Shown here in pieces: positions 7,676 to 15,945 of a stretch of DNA of 32,076 bases (positions are counted from its first letter, which is position 1; each line of letters starts with the position of its first letter). This DNA comes from UBA1424 sp041669225. Its GTDB lineage: Bacteria; Bacillota_I; Bacilli_A; RFN20; CAG-826. The notes under the pieces were generated by a model. The model was not told the DNA's origin, did no database searches, and worked only from the letters and a program-made list of their open reading frames with translations. The translations under genes and the position numbers were made by a program. The stretch is taken from positions 1-32,076 of the forward strand of contig JBAYBO010000006.1 in NCBI GenBank assembly GCA_041669225.1, read 5' to 3'.

Positions 7676-8686
7676 TTACTTGTCGCCCATCGTCATAGCC
7701 ATAACGGCTTTGGCGGTGTGTAAACGATTTTCGGCTTCCTGATAGACGATTGAATGTGGGCCATCGATTACAGAATCTTCGACTTCGTTGCCACGGTCAG
7801 CCGGAAGAGCATGCATATATTTGACGTTCGGGCTGGCTAGTTTGATCATCTCTTCGGTACATTTCCAATCTCTTAAGGTCTTGATGTAATCATCAACGAC
7901 TTCGGTCGATTGGTTTTTAACCCAACTTCCCCAGTTCTTGGGAATGACGATATCAGCATTTTTGAAAGCTTCTTTCATATCGTGAGTAATGCGGAAGCTG
8001 CCGCCGTTTTCTTCAGCATTCTTTTTGGCTTTTTCAATCGCCCAATCTGGGAGATCATAGCCCTCGGGATACGCTAAAGTCACATCCATCGCATAGCGAG
8101 GAAAAAGTAAAATTTGTGATAGAGGAACGCTGATTGGCTTTTTATGACTTTCAGCATAAGCCCAAATAATCGAAATTTTAACGTGTTTAGTTGTTGGAAA
8201 AACTTCTTGAATTGTCATCAAGTCGGCGAGGGCTTGCATTGGGTGATAAATATCGCATTGCAAGTTCATAATTGGGACGGTCGAATTAGCGGCCATCTCG
8301 CGAATATATTTATTACCAACTCCATAATTGCAGTAACGGCAAGCGATGCCATGACCAAACGAGGATAAGATAACAGCCGTGTCTTTCGCGCTTTCACCAT
8401 GTGAAATTTGCATCATCGAAGTGTCGAGGAAGGTTCCATGTCCGCCTAATTGGGCGAGGCCGGATTCCATCGAGTTTCTCGTTCTTGTTGATTGTTCAAA
8501 GAACATCAAAAAACCAGTTTTGTTTTCAAGATACGGCGTTGGAATATTCTTATAAAATTTGTTTTTTAAATCGTAAGATACTTCAAGTAGTTTGTCGATT
8601 TCTTCTTTTGTCCATTCTTGAAGGGTTATGAAATGACGACCTTTAAAAAGTGGCTTCATTGTTTTTTTGTAGAACAATTTGTTCAT
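7676..8686 (-). CDS. ygeW: YgeW-type carbamoyltransferase, 336 aa
   Basis: A member of the aspartate/ornithine carbamoyltransferase superfamily in the YgeW group linked to purine catabolism. The carbamoyl-phosphate site STRTR is at residues 66-70 and HPMQ at 148-151. The C-terminal motif HALPADRGNEVEDSVIDG (about 291-308) occupies the place of the HCLP loop and is characteristic of YgeW. It is expected to move a carbamoyl group from a ureido intermediate to phosphate, giving carbamoyl phosphate for ArcC encoded at the other end of the cluster. At 336 residues it is shorter than the E. coli protein of about 396. The ATG follows AAGGAG; it is the last gene of the operon. The direction of reaction and the acceptor are inferred. 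Confidence 0.93.
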   Translation of the reverse strand: MNKLFYKKTMKPLFKGRHFITLQEWTKEEIDKLLEVSYDLKNKFYKNIPTPYLENKTGFLMFFEQSTRTRNSMESGLAQLGGHGTFLDTSMMQISHGESAKDTAVILSSFGHGIACRYCNYGVGNKYIREMAANSTVPIMNLQCDIYHPMQALADLMTIQEVFPTTKHVKISIIWAYAESHKKPISVPLSQILLFPRYAMDVTLAYPEGYDLPDWAIEKAKKNAEENGGSFRITHDMKEAFKNADIVIPKNWGSWVKNQSTEVVDDYIKTLRDWKCTEEMIKLASPNVKYMHALPADRGNEVEDSVIDGPHSIVYQEAENRLHTAKAVMAMTMGDK

Positions 8687-8696
8687 TGTTTTCTCC

Positions 8697-9914
8697 TTAT
8701 TTTTCTAGTTGATTCAAATACATCAAAGGTATGGCAGCATAAAGCGCGGCGGCGATGACAAGATCATATTTTCTCGTCTTTTCATTTGGCGCATGTGCTT
8801 CTTTTTCGTCACCGGGCCCAAAGCCGATGCAGGGAATGCCATAACGTCCCATAATGGTCACACCATTCGTCGAGAACGTCCATTTGTCAACGACTGGGTC
8901 TTTTTTAAAGAGGCCTTTATAGGCTTCGACCGAGGAAGTACAAATAACGTGGTCGTCGGGAATAACCCAAGTTGGAAAATAACATTCGGTCGGATAGACA
9001 AGTCCCGTCCATGACGGGCGCTCGTACATGTACATTTCAACGGTGGCCTCAACAGCCTTAACCGATGGTAAGGCCCTGATTTCATCGAGCGCGCCTAAAT
9101 GCGTCTCGCCCATCGTTAAACGGCGGTCAATTGAGATCCAGCAACTATCGGCAACTGCGCAACGGGATGGTGAGGTGTGAAAAATCTCGCTAATTGTCAT
9201 CGTGCCTTTGCCTAAGAAAGAATCGTCTTTGAGCCGCTCATTGAGTTGCTTAATTTCGCTGATAATTGGTCCCATCTTATAGATGGCGTTATCGCCTCTT
9301 TCCGGGGCGCTTCCGTGACAGGAGATACCACGTGTCGTCACTTTGATTTCCATTCTTCCACGATGACCGCGATAAATGCGGCAGGAAGTCGGTTCCGTAA
9401 TGACAACAAATTCCGGGCGAACTTTGTCTTCCTCAATAATATATTGCCAAGGAATGCCGTCGCAGTCTTCTTCCTGAACGGTTCCCGTAACAACTAATGT
9501 ATAGTCATCTTCAAGGCCAAGATCTTTGATGATTTTTCCGGCGTATACCATCGAAGCCATACCGCCTTCTTGGTCACTCGCGCCACGTCCACCGATGTGA
9601 ATATCATCTTCATATCCTTTATAAGGATCAAAGGTCCAGTTACGGATATCACCGATACCGACGGTATCAATGTGAGCATCCATGCCAATTAAGTGTTTAC
9701 CGTGTCCAACGTAACCTAAAATATTACCCATCTTATCAATGACGACACGGTCAAAACCGACTTTTTCCATCTCTTCTTTAATGCGATGGATAACTTCTTT
9801 TTCCTGACAAGATTCGCTCGGAAGGGCAATCATGTCGCGAAGAAAGGCAGTCATCTCTTTTTGATAGGATTCGGCCTTCTTTAAAATTTCACTAAACGGA
9901 ACGACTTTACTCAT
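8697..9914 (-). CDS. ygeY: YgeY family M20 metallohydrolase, 405 aa
   Basis: A dinuclear-zinc amidohydrolase/deacylase of peptidase family M20, in the YgeY branch found in selenium-linked molybdenum hydroxylase clusters. Metal and catalytic residues are in place: HID (H81, D83), bridging D114 in GASDQEGGM, the general-base pair E148-E149 in TVQEEDCDG, a ligand Glu in ITEPTS (near 174), and the C-terminal His in EAHAPNEKT (near 376). It probably cleaves an N-acyl or ureido intermediate such as a diureido acid. It overlaps the preceding PLP-enzyme gene by 4 bases (ATGA) and lies 10 bases before ygeW. Confidence 0.93.
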   Translation of the reverse strand: MSKVVPFSEILKKAESYQKEMTAFLRDMIALPSESCQEKEVIHRIKEEMEKVGFDRVVIDKMGNILGYVGHGKHLIGMDAHIDTVGIGDIRNWTFDPYKGYEDDIHIGGRGASDQEGGMASMVYAGKIIKDLGLEDDYTLVVTGTVQEEDCDGIPWQYIIEEDKVRPEFVVITEPTSCRIYRGHRGRMEIKVTTRGISCHGSAPERGDNAIYKMGPIISEIKQLNERLKDDSFLGKGTMTISEIFHTSPSRCAVADSCWISIDRRLTMGETHLGALDEIRALPSVKAVEATVEMYMYERPSWTGLVYPTECYFPTWVIPDDHVICTSSVEAYKGLFKKDPVVDKWTFSTNGVTIMGRYGIPCIGFGPGDEKEAHAPNEKTRKYDLVIAAALYAAIPLMYLNQLEK

Positions 9915-11281
9915 AATGCTTTTCCTCTCATTTTCTTAATTTTTTCATCATATTCAAAAACTTTCTTATATTCGACTTCCCAGAAATCCGGATTTCTCAT
10001 CGCATCGAGATATTCTTGAGCATAGCCAAATTTAAGCCAGTCATTTTCCTTCTGTTTGAAAAGACGTTCTTTAACATCATGAACGCGAGCATCTTCAATG
10101 TAGCGGTCTTCGGCACCAAGGAAAATATCCTTATACCAACGTTCCAAGACAAAATCAGGCATTTCCAATTCGCGCTTTTCAAGAAGCTCAAGTACGCTTT
10201 CATAGCGATCATAACCATCAGTGGCAATTGTCACGACGTTATCGCCAGGACCAAGTCTTAAATGTTTCGCCATTTTGATGGCGCCTAAGATATTGCAAAT
10301 GCCGGACACTCCAAATAATTCGCGCATGTCTTCAGCAATTTTCTTATCAACGCCATGGCGAACTAAAACCTCGGGTGCGTCATGAATGATTTTTAAGCCA
10401 CGGACAGATTCATCATCCTTGATTCGAGCAATAAAGTCTGTGGTCAAGATGTTATGAATTAAGGTACACATTTTGTCACCAATACCTTCAATGCGGTGTT
10501 GACCACGTCCGCCATTAGTAAGAGTTGAACACTCATAAGGTTCAAGAGCGGCAATTTTACATTCCGGAAATACTTTTTTAATCGCATCGCCAGCTGCTAA
10601 CGTTCCGGCGCTTCCTGGTGCTGAGGCAAAACAAGCAATACGGCCATTACCAACATCTTTAACAGCATCGATACAGCTATGTCCAGTTACATGGCGATGA
10701 AAACGATAATTCGGAAGCAGCTCAAATTGAGCTAAGCTCCGATAACTCGGATTTTTCTTCAGTTCAAAAGTTCTTTCAAGCGTTAAAATAACATCGGATT
10801 CGGTTCCTGGCGTTAAATCTAGTTTCGCACCATAACGTTGAATTCGGTCATAACGCTCCTTGGACATGTTGTCTGGCATGATGACAATCGCGTCATATTT
10901 CATTAAATTGGCGATATAAGAAACGCCGATGCCAAAGTTTCCGGTTGATGGACCAAGAATCGTATGCTTTCCGGGAATAATATCGCCGTCGATGCATCCT
11001 TCGATTAAGGTCGAATAGGCTGGTCCGACTTTATGGGAACCAGATGGGTATTGCTTACCTAAAAGCACGACGATGTTAGCCTCAACACCGGTTAAGGCTT
11101 TAGGTAAAACGATTTTACGAACTGTTTTCCCATCATCTTCTCTCCAGTTAATGTTAAAAAGATTGATTGGGTTGAGTTCGTCTTCGTACTTAGCCTTCAA
11201 GGCCTTCGCGCGGACTTCCGGGTCGATGTGATCCGGGTGGAGCATCTCATCATAAGTTGGTCCAAATGGAATGTTTGTCAT
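9911..11281 (-). CDS. fold-type II PLP-dependent enzyme, 456 aa (ammonia-lyase or synthase-like)
   Basis: A tryptophan-synthase-beta/cysteine-synthase superfamily enzyme. The predicted PLP lysine is K84 in SGSHKVGPAY, the substrate-carboxylate loop is PSTGNFG (111-117), and the phosphate-binding loop is APGSAGTLAAG (221-231). After about residue 390 there is a charged, helical C-terminal extension of some 65 residues. It is not the canonical diaminopropionate ammonia-lyase DpaL/YgeX: that protein is about 400 residues and has a NAFKMLGGA lysine motif not present here. It sits directly before ygeY (4-base overlap) and two bases after a second PLP enzyme. An alpha,beta-elimination releasing ammonia from a diamino or ureido amino acid is plausible. 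Substrate unknown. Confidence 0.85.
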   Translation of the reverse strand: MTNIPFGPTYDEMLHPDHIDPEVRAKALKAKYEDELNPINLFNINWREDDGKTVRKIVLPKALTGVEANIVVLLGKQYPSGSHKVGPAYSTLIEGCIDGDIIPGKHTILGPSTGNFGIGVSYIANLMKYDAIVIMPDNMSKERYDRIQRYGAKLDLTPGTESDVILTLERTFELKKNPSYRSLAQFELLPNYRFHRHVTGHSCIDAVKDVGNGRIACFASAPGSAGTLAAGDAIKKVFPECKIAALEPYECSTLTNGGRGQHRIEGIGDKMCTLIHNILTTDFIARIKDDESVRGLKIIHDAPEVLVRHGVDKKIAEDMRELFGVSGICNILGAIKMAKHLRLGPGDNVVTIATDGYDRYESVLELLEKRELEMPDFVLERWYKDIFLGAEDRYIEDARVHDVKERLFKQKENDWLKFGYAQEYLDAMRNPDFWEVEYKKVFEYDEKIKKMRGKAL

Positions 11282-11282
11282 T

Positions 11283-12527
11283 TTAATTGACTCCTTTTTC
11301 TTTCAAATATTTGTATAGGGCCTCAATATCGGGCTTTAGAAGGATGGGTTGGCTAATGGCCTTTTGGGCATTCGTCGGGTCTTTTAAGCCATTGCCAGTG
11401 ACAATAAATGTCACCGATTCATCTGGTTTAATCAAACCTTTGTGTAGAGCCTCTTCAATGCCAGCAAGGGCTGTTACCCCCGCTGGTTCACCAAAGATGC
11501 CTTCAAGGCGCCCTAAAAGCGCCATACTCTCTAGTATATGCTTATCACTGACACTTATAAAGTGCCCACCGCTTTTTTTGATTGCAAACATTGCTTTGAC
11601 AGGATTACGCGGAATACCAACAGCGATCGAATCCGCAATAGTGTTTTCGTCAGCTTCCTTAAGTTCTTCATTGTTTTCAAAGGCGGTCACAAACGGAGCA
11701 CATCCATCGCTTTGCACACCAAGAATTTTAGGAATGCGTTTAATCAAGCCAAGTTGAAGCAAGTCAAAAAAACCTTTGTAAACTCCGCCAACACTACAAC
11801 CATCACCGACAGAAATAGCGACCCAATCAGTTGGTTCAAAATTTAGTTGTTCAGCGATTTCAAAGGCAACCGTCTTTTTTCCTTCAACCATATGCGGATT
11901 AATGGCAGCATTGCGGTTGTACCAATGATACGTTTCAATTGCCTTGCGAGATAAGTTATATGTATCTTTATAGTCGCCATCGACACAGATGACGGTAGCT
12001 CCGTAAATCGATAATTGGGTAAGTTTTCCAATCGGCGCTCTTTTCGGCACAAAAATAACACTCTTTAGCCCTATATGGGCGGCCTGACAAGCACAACTTG
12101 AAGCAGCATTACCAGTTGAAGAACAAGATATTGTCTTAGCTCCTGCTTCAATTGCTTTAAGAACAGCGACTCCGCTGGCCCGGTCTTTTGTTGAACCGCT
12201 TGGATTTAATCCTTCGTCTTTTATATACAAAGTTTTAATGCCAAGATGTTCTGCCAAACGTTTGGATTTATAAAGTGGCGTCCAACCAATTCTTAGCATC
12301 TCGCTAATGTGATCATCGCGAATACTCATAATCGGCGCATATCGCCACATTGAATAATCATGGTTGTTTTTAAAATAATTAAGGGTGACAGTATCCTTTA
12401 ATTTCTCATAGTCGTACTCAACATCGAGAATGCCTTTATCACCACAAGATGGGCAAGTATAAATTGCTTCGTCAGGCGAATAAGTCTTACCACACAATGT
12501 GCAACGATAACCTTTAAATTTATGCAT
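11283..12527 (-). CDS. threonine-synthase-like PLP enzyme with N-terminal zinc ribbon, 414 aa
   Basis: Counting from the chosen start, a rubredoxin-like zinc ribbon is formed by C9-x2-C12 and C25-x2-C28. A fold-type II catalytic domain follows, with lysine K114 in PSGSTKDRA, SSTGNAA (136-142) and the glycine loop SVGDGCSVGG. This architecture is that of archaeal/bacterial threonine synthase, but the position inside a purine-degradation operon, beside another PLP enzyme, argues for a catabolic beta-elimination rather than threonine synthesis. Start choice: the longest frame reaches 12569 and overlaps the FAD-subunit gene. The ATG at 12525-12527, 7 bases after AGG of AAGAAGG, is preferred; the adjacent ATG at 12528-12530 is an alternative. 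Confidence 0.85.
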   Translation of the reverse strand: MHKFKGYRCTLCGKTYSPDEAIYTCPSCGDKGILDVEYDYEKLKDTVTLNYFKNNHDYSMWRYAPIMSIRDDHISEMLRIGWTPLYKSKRLAEHLGIKTLYIKDEGLNPSGSTKDRASGVAVLKAIEAGAKTISCSSTGNAASSCACQAAHIGLKSVIFVPKRAPIGKLTQLSIYGATVICVDGDYKDTYNLSRKAIETYHWYNRNAAINPHMVEGKKTVAFEIAEQLNFEPTDWVAISVGDGCSVGGVYKGFFDLLQLGLIKRIPKILGVQSDGCAPFVTAFENNEELKEADENTIADSIAVGIPRNPVKAMFAIKKSGGHFISVSDKHILESMALLGRLEGIFGEPAGVTALAGIEEALHKGLIKPDESVTFIVTGNGLKDPTNAQKAISQPILLKPDIEALYKYLKEKGVN

Positions 12528-12540
12528 CATAACACCTTCT

Positions 12541-13389
12541 TTATTGTATTCCATTAATGAATGATTCAATGATGTTTGTCGCTACTTTACGGCGATACAC
12601 TTTGTTCGATCTTTGATCATCAATTGGAGCAATTAATTTGTTGGACTCTTCTAAAATTCGTGGCAAATCAGCGATAATTTGTTCAATTGGTCGATTTTTA
12701 AGGGAATTTTCAAGCTCGACACTTCTAGCCACCATGGCCGAAACCGAACCAAAAGCAAAACGGATATCGGACACTAAGCCAAAGTTAACTAGATACAAAC
12801 CGGCAAACGAAACTTTGCTAATTGAATCGGCGCGGCGACCTCCGACTTTAACCCATTTGTACTTGGTGACAGGAAGAAGAGGGATGATGATTTCTTTGAT
12901 TAATTCATTAGTCCGCAAATCAATTCTACGAACTCCAGTAATAAATTTAGAAATCGGTAACACTCTTTCACCATTAACGCTAGATAATACTACTTCGGCA
13001 TCATATAAATAGAGGGCGACGAGACTATCTCCCGCAGGTGAGGCGTTAGCGATATTTCCGGCTAAAGTCGCGCTATGACGAATTCCGGGACTTCCGATTT
13101 CGCGGATGATATCTTTTAATAAATTTGGAACGTCTGGATGATGAGATATATCTTCTAATTTAGAGCTGGCTCCAATCAGAACACAATTCCTTTTTCCGTC
13201 TTTTTTAACATAATTAAGTTCTTCGAGGTTTGCGATATACAAAACATCCTTCATAAACTTTGGAGGCGTGCCGGCTGTGTTTCGTTTTTGAATCATTAAA
13301 TCGGTCCCGCCAGCCATGATATGACATGGTCCCGCGTTCAAAGTGTTAAGTGCTTCTTGAAGATTGTTAGGAATAATGTGCTTTACCAT
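12541..13389 (-). CDS. xdhB: FAD-binding subunit of molybdenum hydroxylase (XdhB-like), 282 aa
   Basis: The middle subunit of a three-part xanthine dehydrogenase family enzyme. It passes electrons from the 2Fe-2S clusters to FAD and NAD. The FAD pyrophosphate motifs are intact: MAGGTDLMIQ (residues 25-34) and ATLAGNIANASPAGDSL near 107-123. A C-terminal CO-dehydrogenase-flavoprotein-like domain follows (VGGRRADSISKVSFAGL). Length is normal for CoxM/XdhB. Its start overlaps the 2Fe-2S subunit stop by 7 bases. It is the third of the contiguous Mo, Fe-S and FAD genes (15942 to 12541). Confidence 0.92.
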   Translation of the reverse strand: MVKHIIPNNLQEALNTLNAGPCHIMAGGTDLMIQKRNTAGTPPKFMKDVLYIANLEELNYVKKDGKRNCVLIGASSKLEDISHHPDVPNLLKDIIREIGSPGIRHSATLAGNIANASPAGDSLVALYLYDAEVVLSSVNGERVLPISKFITGVRRIDLRTNELIKEIIIPLLPVTKYKWVKVGGRRADSISKVSFAGLYLVNFGLVSDIRFAFGSVSAMVARSVELENSLKNRPIEQIIADLPRILEESNKLIAPIDDQRSNKVYRRKVATNIIESFINGIQ

Positions 13390-13856
13390 AAACCCGCTCC
13401 TAACTCAGCGGCTTTTTGAACCGCTTTTATAATCATGTTATATCCGGTGCAGCGGCAAAGGTTTCCGGATAATCCAATGCGAATTTCTTCATCGCTTGGG
13501 TGAGGATTCATTGAGAGAAGACTCTCGGCCGCCATGATCATTCCCGGCGTGCAAATACCGCACTGCGAACCGCCTTCAATGTGGAAAGCATCTTTTAATA
13601 TTTGATAGCGTTTTGTTTTGGCCAACCCTTCGATTGTCAAAATCTTTTTGCCATTCGCGTTTGCTAACGGAAAACAACAACTATTGACGACGCGGCCATT
13701 TATTAGAACCGAACATGCTCCACATTCGCCTTCACCACAGCCTTCCTTGGTGCCAGTCAATTGAAAATGATCGCGTAAAACGTCGAGTAAACGTAAGCTT
13801 GGATCAAGTTCCACGGAAACATCTTGACCGTTTAAATTAAATTTAATTTTATTCAT
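13383..13856 (-). CDS. xdhC: 2Fe-2S subunit of molybdenum hydroxylase (XdhC-like), 157 aa
   Basis: Both iron-sulfur clusters of the xanthine dehydrogenase family are visible. The plant-ferredoxin type cluster uses C40, C45, C48 and C60 (GCGEGECGAC...SC), and the helical cluster uses C99, C102, C134 and C136 (QCGICTPGM, LCRCTGY). It carries electrons from the molybdenum site in the preceding gene product to the FAD subunit encoded next. Overlaps of 8 bases with the Mo subunit and 7 with the FAD subunit point to coupled translation and an equimolar complex. The symbol follows E. coli usage. Confidence 0.94.
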   Translation of the reverse strand: MNKIKFNLNGQDVSVELDPSLRLLDVLRDHFQLTGTKEGCGEGECGACSVLINGRVVNSCCFPLANANGKKILTIEGLAKTKRYQILKDAFHIEGGSQCGICTPGMIMAAESLLSMNPHPSDEEIRIGLSGNLCRCTGYNMIIKAVQKAAELGAGLW

Positions 13857-15942
13857 TATTTATCAACTCCATGATGTATTCGGGTGTTGCCGGAATGCGA
13901 TTAACCTTGCGCTTTATGGCATCTTCGATTGCTAGTGCAACAGCCGGCGCTCCTCCGACAAAAGTAAGTTCACCGACGCCTTTGGCTCCATAAGGTCCGT
14001 ATAGAAAGGGATTATCCATAATAACCGTTTCCATCGGTGGCATATCCATTGAGGTCGGAATAATGTAATCAGTCAAGTTTTTTTGTCTTAACTTGCCTTT
14101 TTCGTGGCGCATATTTTCCAAATATCCATAGGCTACGCCTTGAGTGATGCCACCATCAGCCTGTCCAATCACCATTCTTTCGTCGATGGCTTTGCCAATA
14201 TCATAAACGCTCCAAATTCCTTTTAATTGAACTTCGTATGTTATTGGTGAAACTTCAACTTCAACAACATTTACTCCCCAGGAATAAGATGGATAGGCAT
14301 CACCTTGAAGTTTGCTTTCGTCCCACTCAATGTAATCAGGTTGTTTATACTGTTCAATAATTTCTTGATACTGCCCTTTTTGCCAACTGTCTTTTAGTTT
14401 TTGGGCGGCACGAGCTAACAAACCCCCGACAATCATCATTGTTCTTGAAGCAACTGTCGGTCCTGAATCAGGCGCAAAATCAGTGTCGGGATAGTCAAAG
14501 ACAACTTGTTCGTTTGGAACGTCAAGGACCATCGCCACGACGCGTTTAAGCGAAGTTTTCGCTCCTTGACCCATGTCAACGGCGGCAATATATAAATAAA
14601 CAATATCCTGCTCATCTTTGACAAGGCGAACTCGAGATTTAATATGGGTGCTTTCACCATCGCCAGTAAAACCACACCCATGTAAGAACCAACTCATGCC
14701 GATTCCTTTGTAAACACCAGGCTTTGAATATTCTTTTATCTTCTTGTGATAATCAGACATCGCCACTGCTTTTTTAATCATGTCTTTCATGATAATTGGA
14801 TCGCGGAAAAAACCACTTGTCGAAGTCAAATCGCCTTGTTTAACCAAATGGTTAAGTCTAAAAGCGAAAGGATCGACCCCTAAATCTTTGGCAAGATGAG
14901 TCATAAACATTTCAATAGCAAAAATCATCTGCGGAGATCCAAAGCCGCGAAAGGCTCCAGTTGGAACTGTATTAGTAACGTAAACATTACCAGAAACATC
15001 AAGGTTATCAATCGTATAGGCGTCAGTTACCGCCAGCATGGCGCGCGATAAAACAACGGCACTCAATCCGATATAAGCGCCAGCGTCTAAACCAACTTCA
15101 GCTTTGATGCCTAATACTTTATTATTTTCGTCAATTTTCGCTTCTAAAGTTATTGAAGAAGGGTGACGTTTGGTCGTCACCAACATATCTTCTTCGCGTT
15201 CAAAAATCATTTTGATTGGTTGCTTGATTTTCACGACCGCGGTCGCAAGTTGACAAGCTGTGGTTGAAGGAAATTCCTCTTTACCACCAAAGGCACCGCC
15301 AACCGCGGGTTGAATAACACGGACTTTATCTTCGGGATAACCCAAAGTGTTAATAACGGCATTTTTGATGTAATAAGGACACTGCATCGAACCAATTAAT
15401 GTTACTTTCCCACCTTCTTCTAAATAGGCAAGCATTCCTTGCGGTTCAATATAGGCCTGCTCTTGATAACCAGTTTCAAAAGTTTCTTTAATTGTTCTAA
15501 CAGCGCGTTTAGAAGCTTCTTGAAAATCACCTTTTTTAAATGACTTATGAGCCACGCTGTTGACCAAATCAAAAACACCCTCTTCTTCTTCATAAGTAAT
15601 TTTGATTTGACTAATAATTTCATCAATCACGAGTTTGTCAGGACCAACGATTAACATAATCGGTTCGCCAATATAGTTTACGCGCTCGCTTGTAAAGACA
15701 GGCCAATCGGTAAACACCATTTTGACATAATTTTCTTTGACGACATCGCGATGGTCGACGACATAATAACCATTTGGGAGTTCAGGAATGGAAAAACTGA
15801 CTATTTTTCCTTTAGCGATTGAAGAACGAACGGTTTTGGCAAAAAGGGTGTTGTTTAAAATAATGTCAGCGACATATTTAGCTTCGCCCGAACATTTTTC
15901 TTCATGGTCGACTTTCGGTGTTGATTTATTCGGATCGAACAT
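13849..15942 (-). CDS. xdhA: molybdopterin-binding catalytic subunit of a xanthine-dehydrogenase-type hydroxylase, 697 aa
   Basis: The catalytic subunit carries molybdopterin and, in this genomic setting, probably the labile selenium ligand. Visible elements are GGAFGGKEE (215-223), AFRGFGSPQ (330-338) and the catalytic Glu E658 in GAKGVGEL. Two purine-orienting residues of mammalian xanthine dehydrogenase are present at matching positions: E222 (bovine E802) and R300, exactly 32 residues before the Arg of AFRGFG as in bovine R880/R912. This supports a purine such as xanthine or hypoxanthine as substrate. The protein is shorter than E. coli XdhA (about 750). The ATG follows AAGGAG, and the gene lies three bases after the PreA-like gene. 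Confidence 0.93.
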   Translation of the reverse strand: MFDPNKSTPKVDHEEKCSGEAKYVADIILNNTLFAKTVRSSIAKGKIVSFSIPELPNGYYVVDHRDVVKENYVKMVFTDWPVFTSERVNYIGEPIMLIVGPDKLVIDEIISQIKITYEEEEGVFDLVNSVAHKSFKKGDFQEASKRAVRTIKETFETGYQEQAYIEPQGMLAYLEEGGKVTLIGSMQCPYYIKNAVINTLGYPEDKVRVIQPAVGGAFGGKEEFPSTTACQLATAVVKIKQPIKMIFEREEDMLVTTKRHPSSITLEAKIDENNKVLGIKAEVGLDAGAYIGLSAVVLSRAMLAVTDAYTIDNLDVSGNVYVTNTVPTGAFRGFGSPQMIFAIEMFMTHLAKDLGVDPFAFRLNHLVKQGDLTSTSGFFRDPIIMKDMIKKAVAMSDYHKKIKEYSKPGVYKGIGMSWFLHGCGFTGDGESTHIKSRVRLVKDEQDIVYLYIAAVDMGQGAKTSLKRVVAMVLDVPNEQVVFDYPDTDFAPDSGPTVASRTMMIVGGLLARAAQKLKDSWQKGQYQEIIEQYKQPDYIEWDESKLQGDAYPSYSWGVNVVEVEVSPITYEVQLKGIWSVYDIGKAIDERMVIGQADGGITQGVAYGYLENMRHEKGKLRQKNLTDYIIPTSMDMPPMETVIMDNPFLYGPYGAKGVGELTFVGGAPAVALAIEDAIKRKVNRIPATPEYIMELINNE

Positions 15943-15945
15943 TGA

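Noticed and set aside
9911..11281. Assignment as DpaL/YgeX (2,3-diaminopropionate ammonia-lyase)
   Set aside because: Length, N-terminus and lysine motif differ from YgeX as known from E. coli; only the superfamily can be supported.
11287..11757. Plus-strand open frame of 156 codons opposite the threonine-synthase-like gene, and many similar antisense frames across the window
   Set aside because: They lie wholly within strongly supported minus-strand genes, lack ribosome sites, and their products show no recognisable family features; they are by-products of codon usage.
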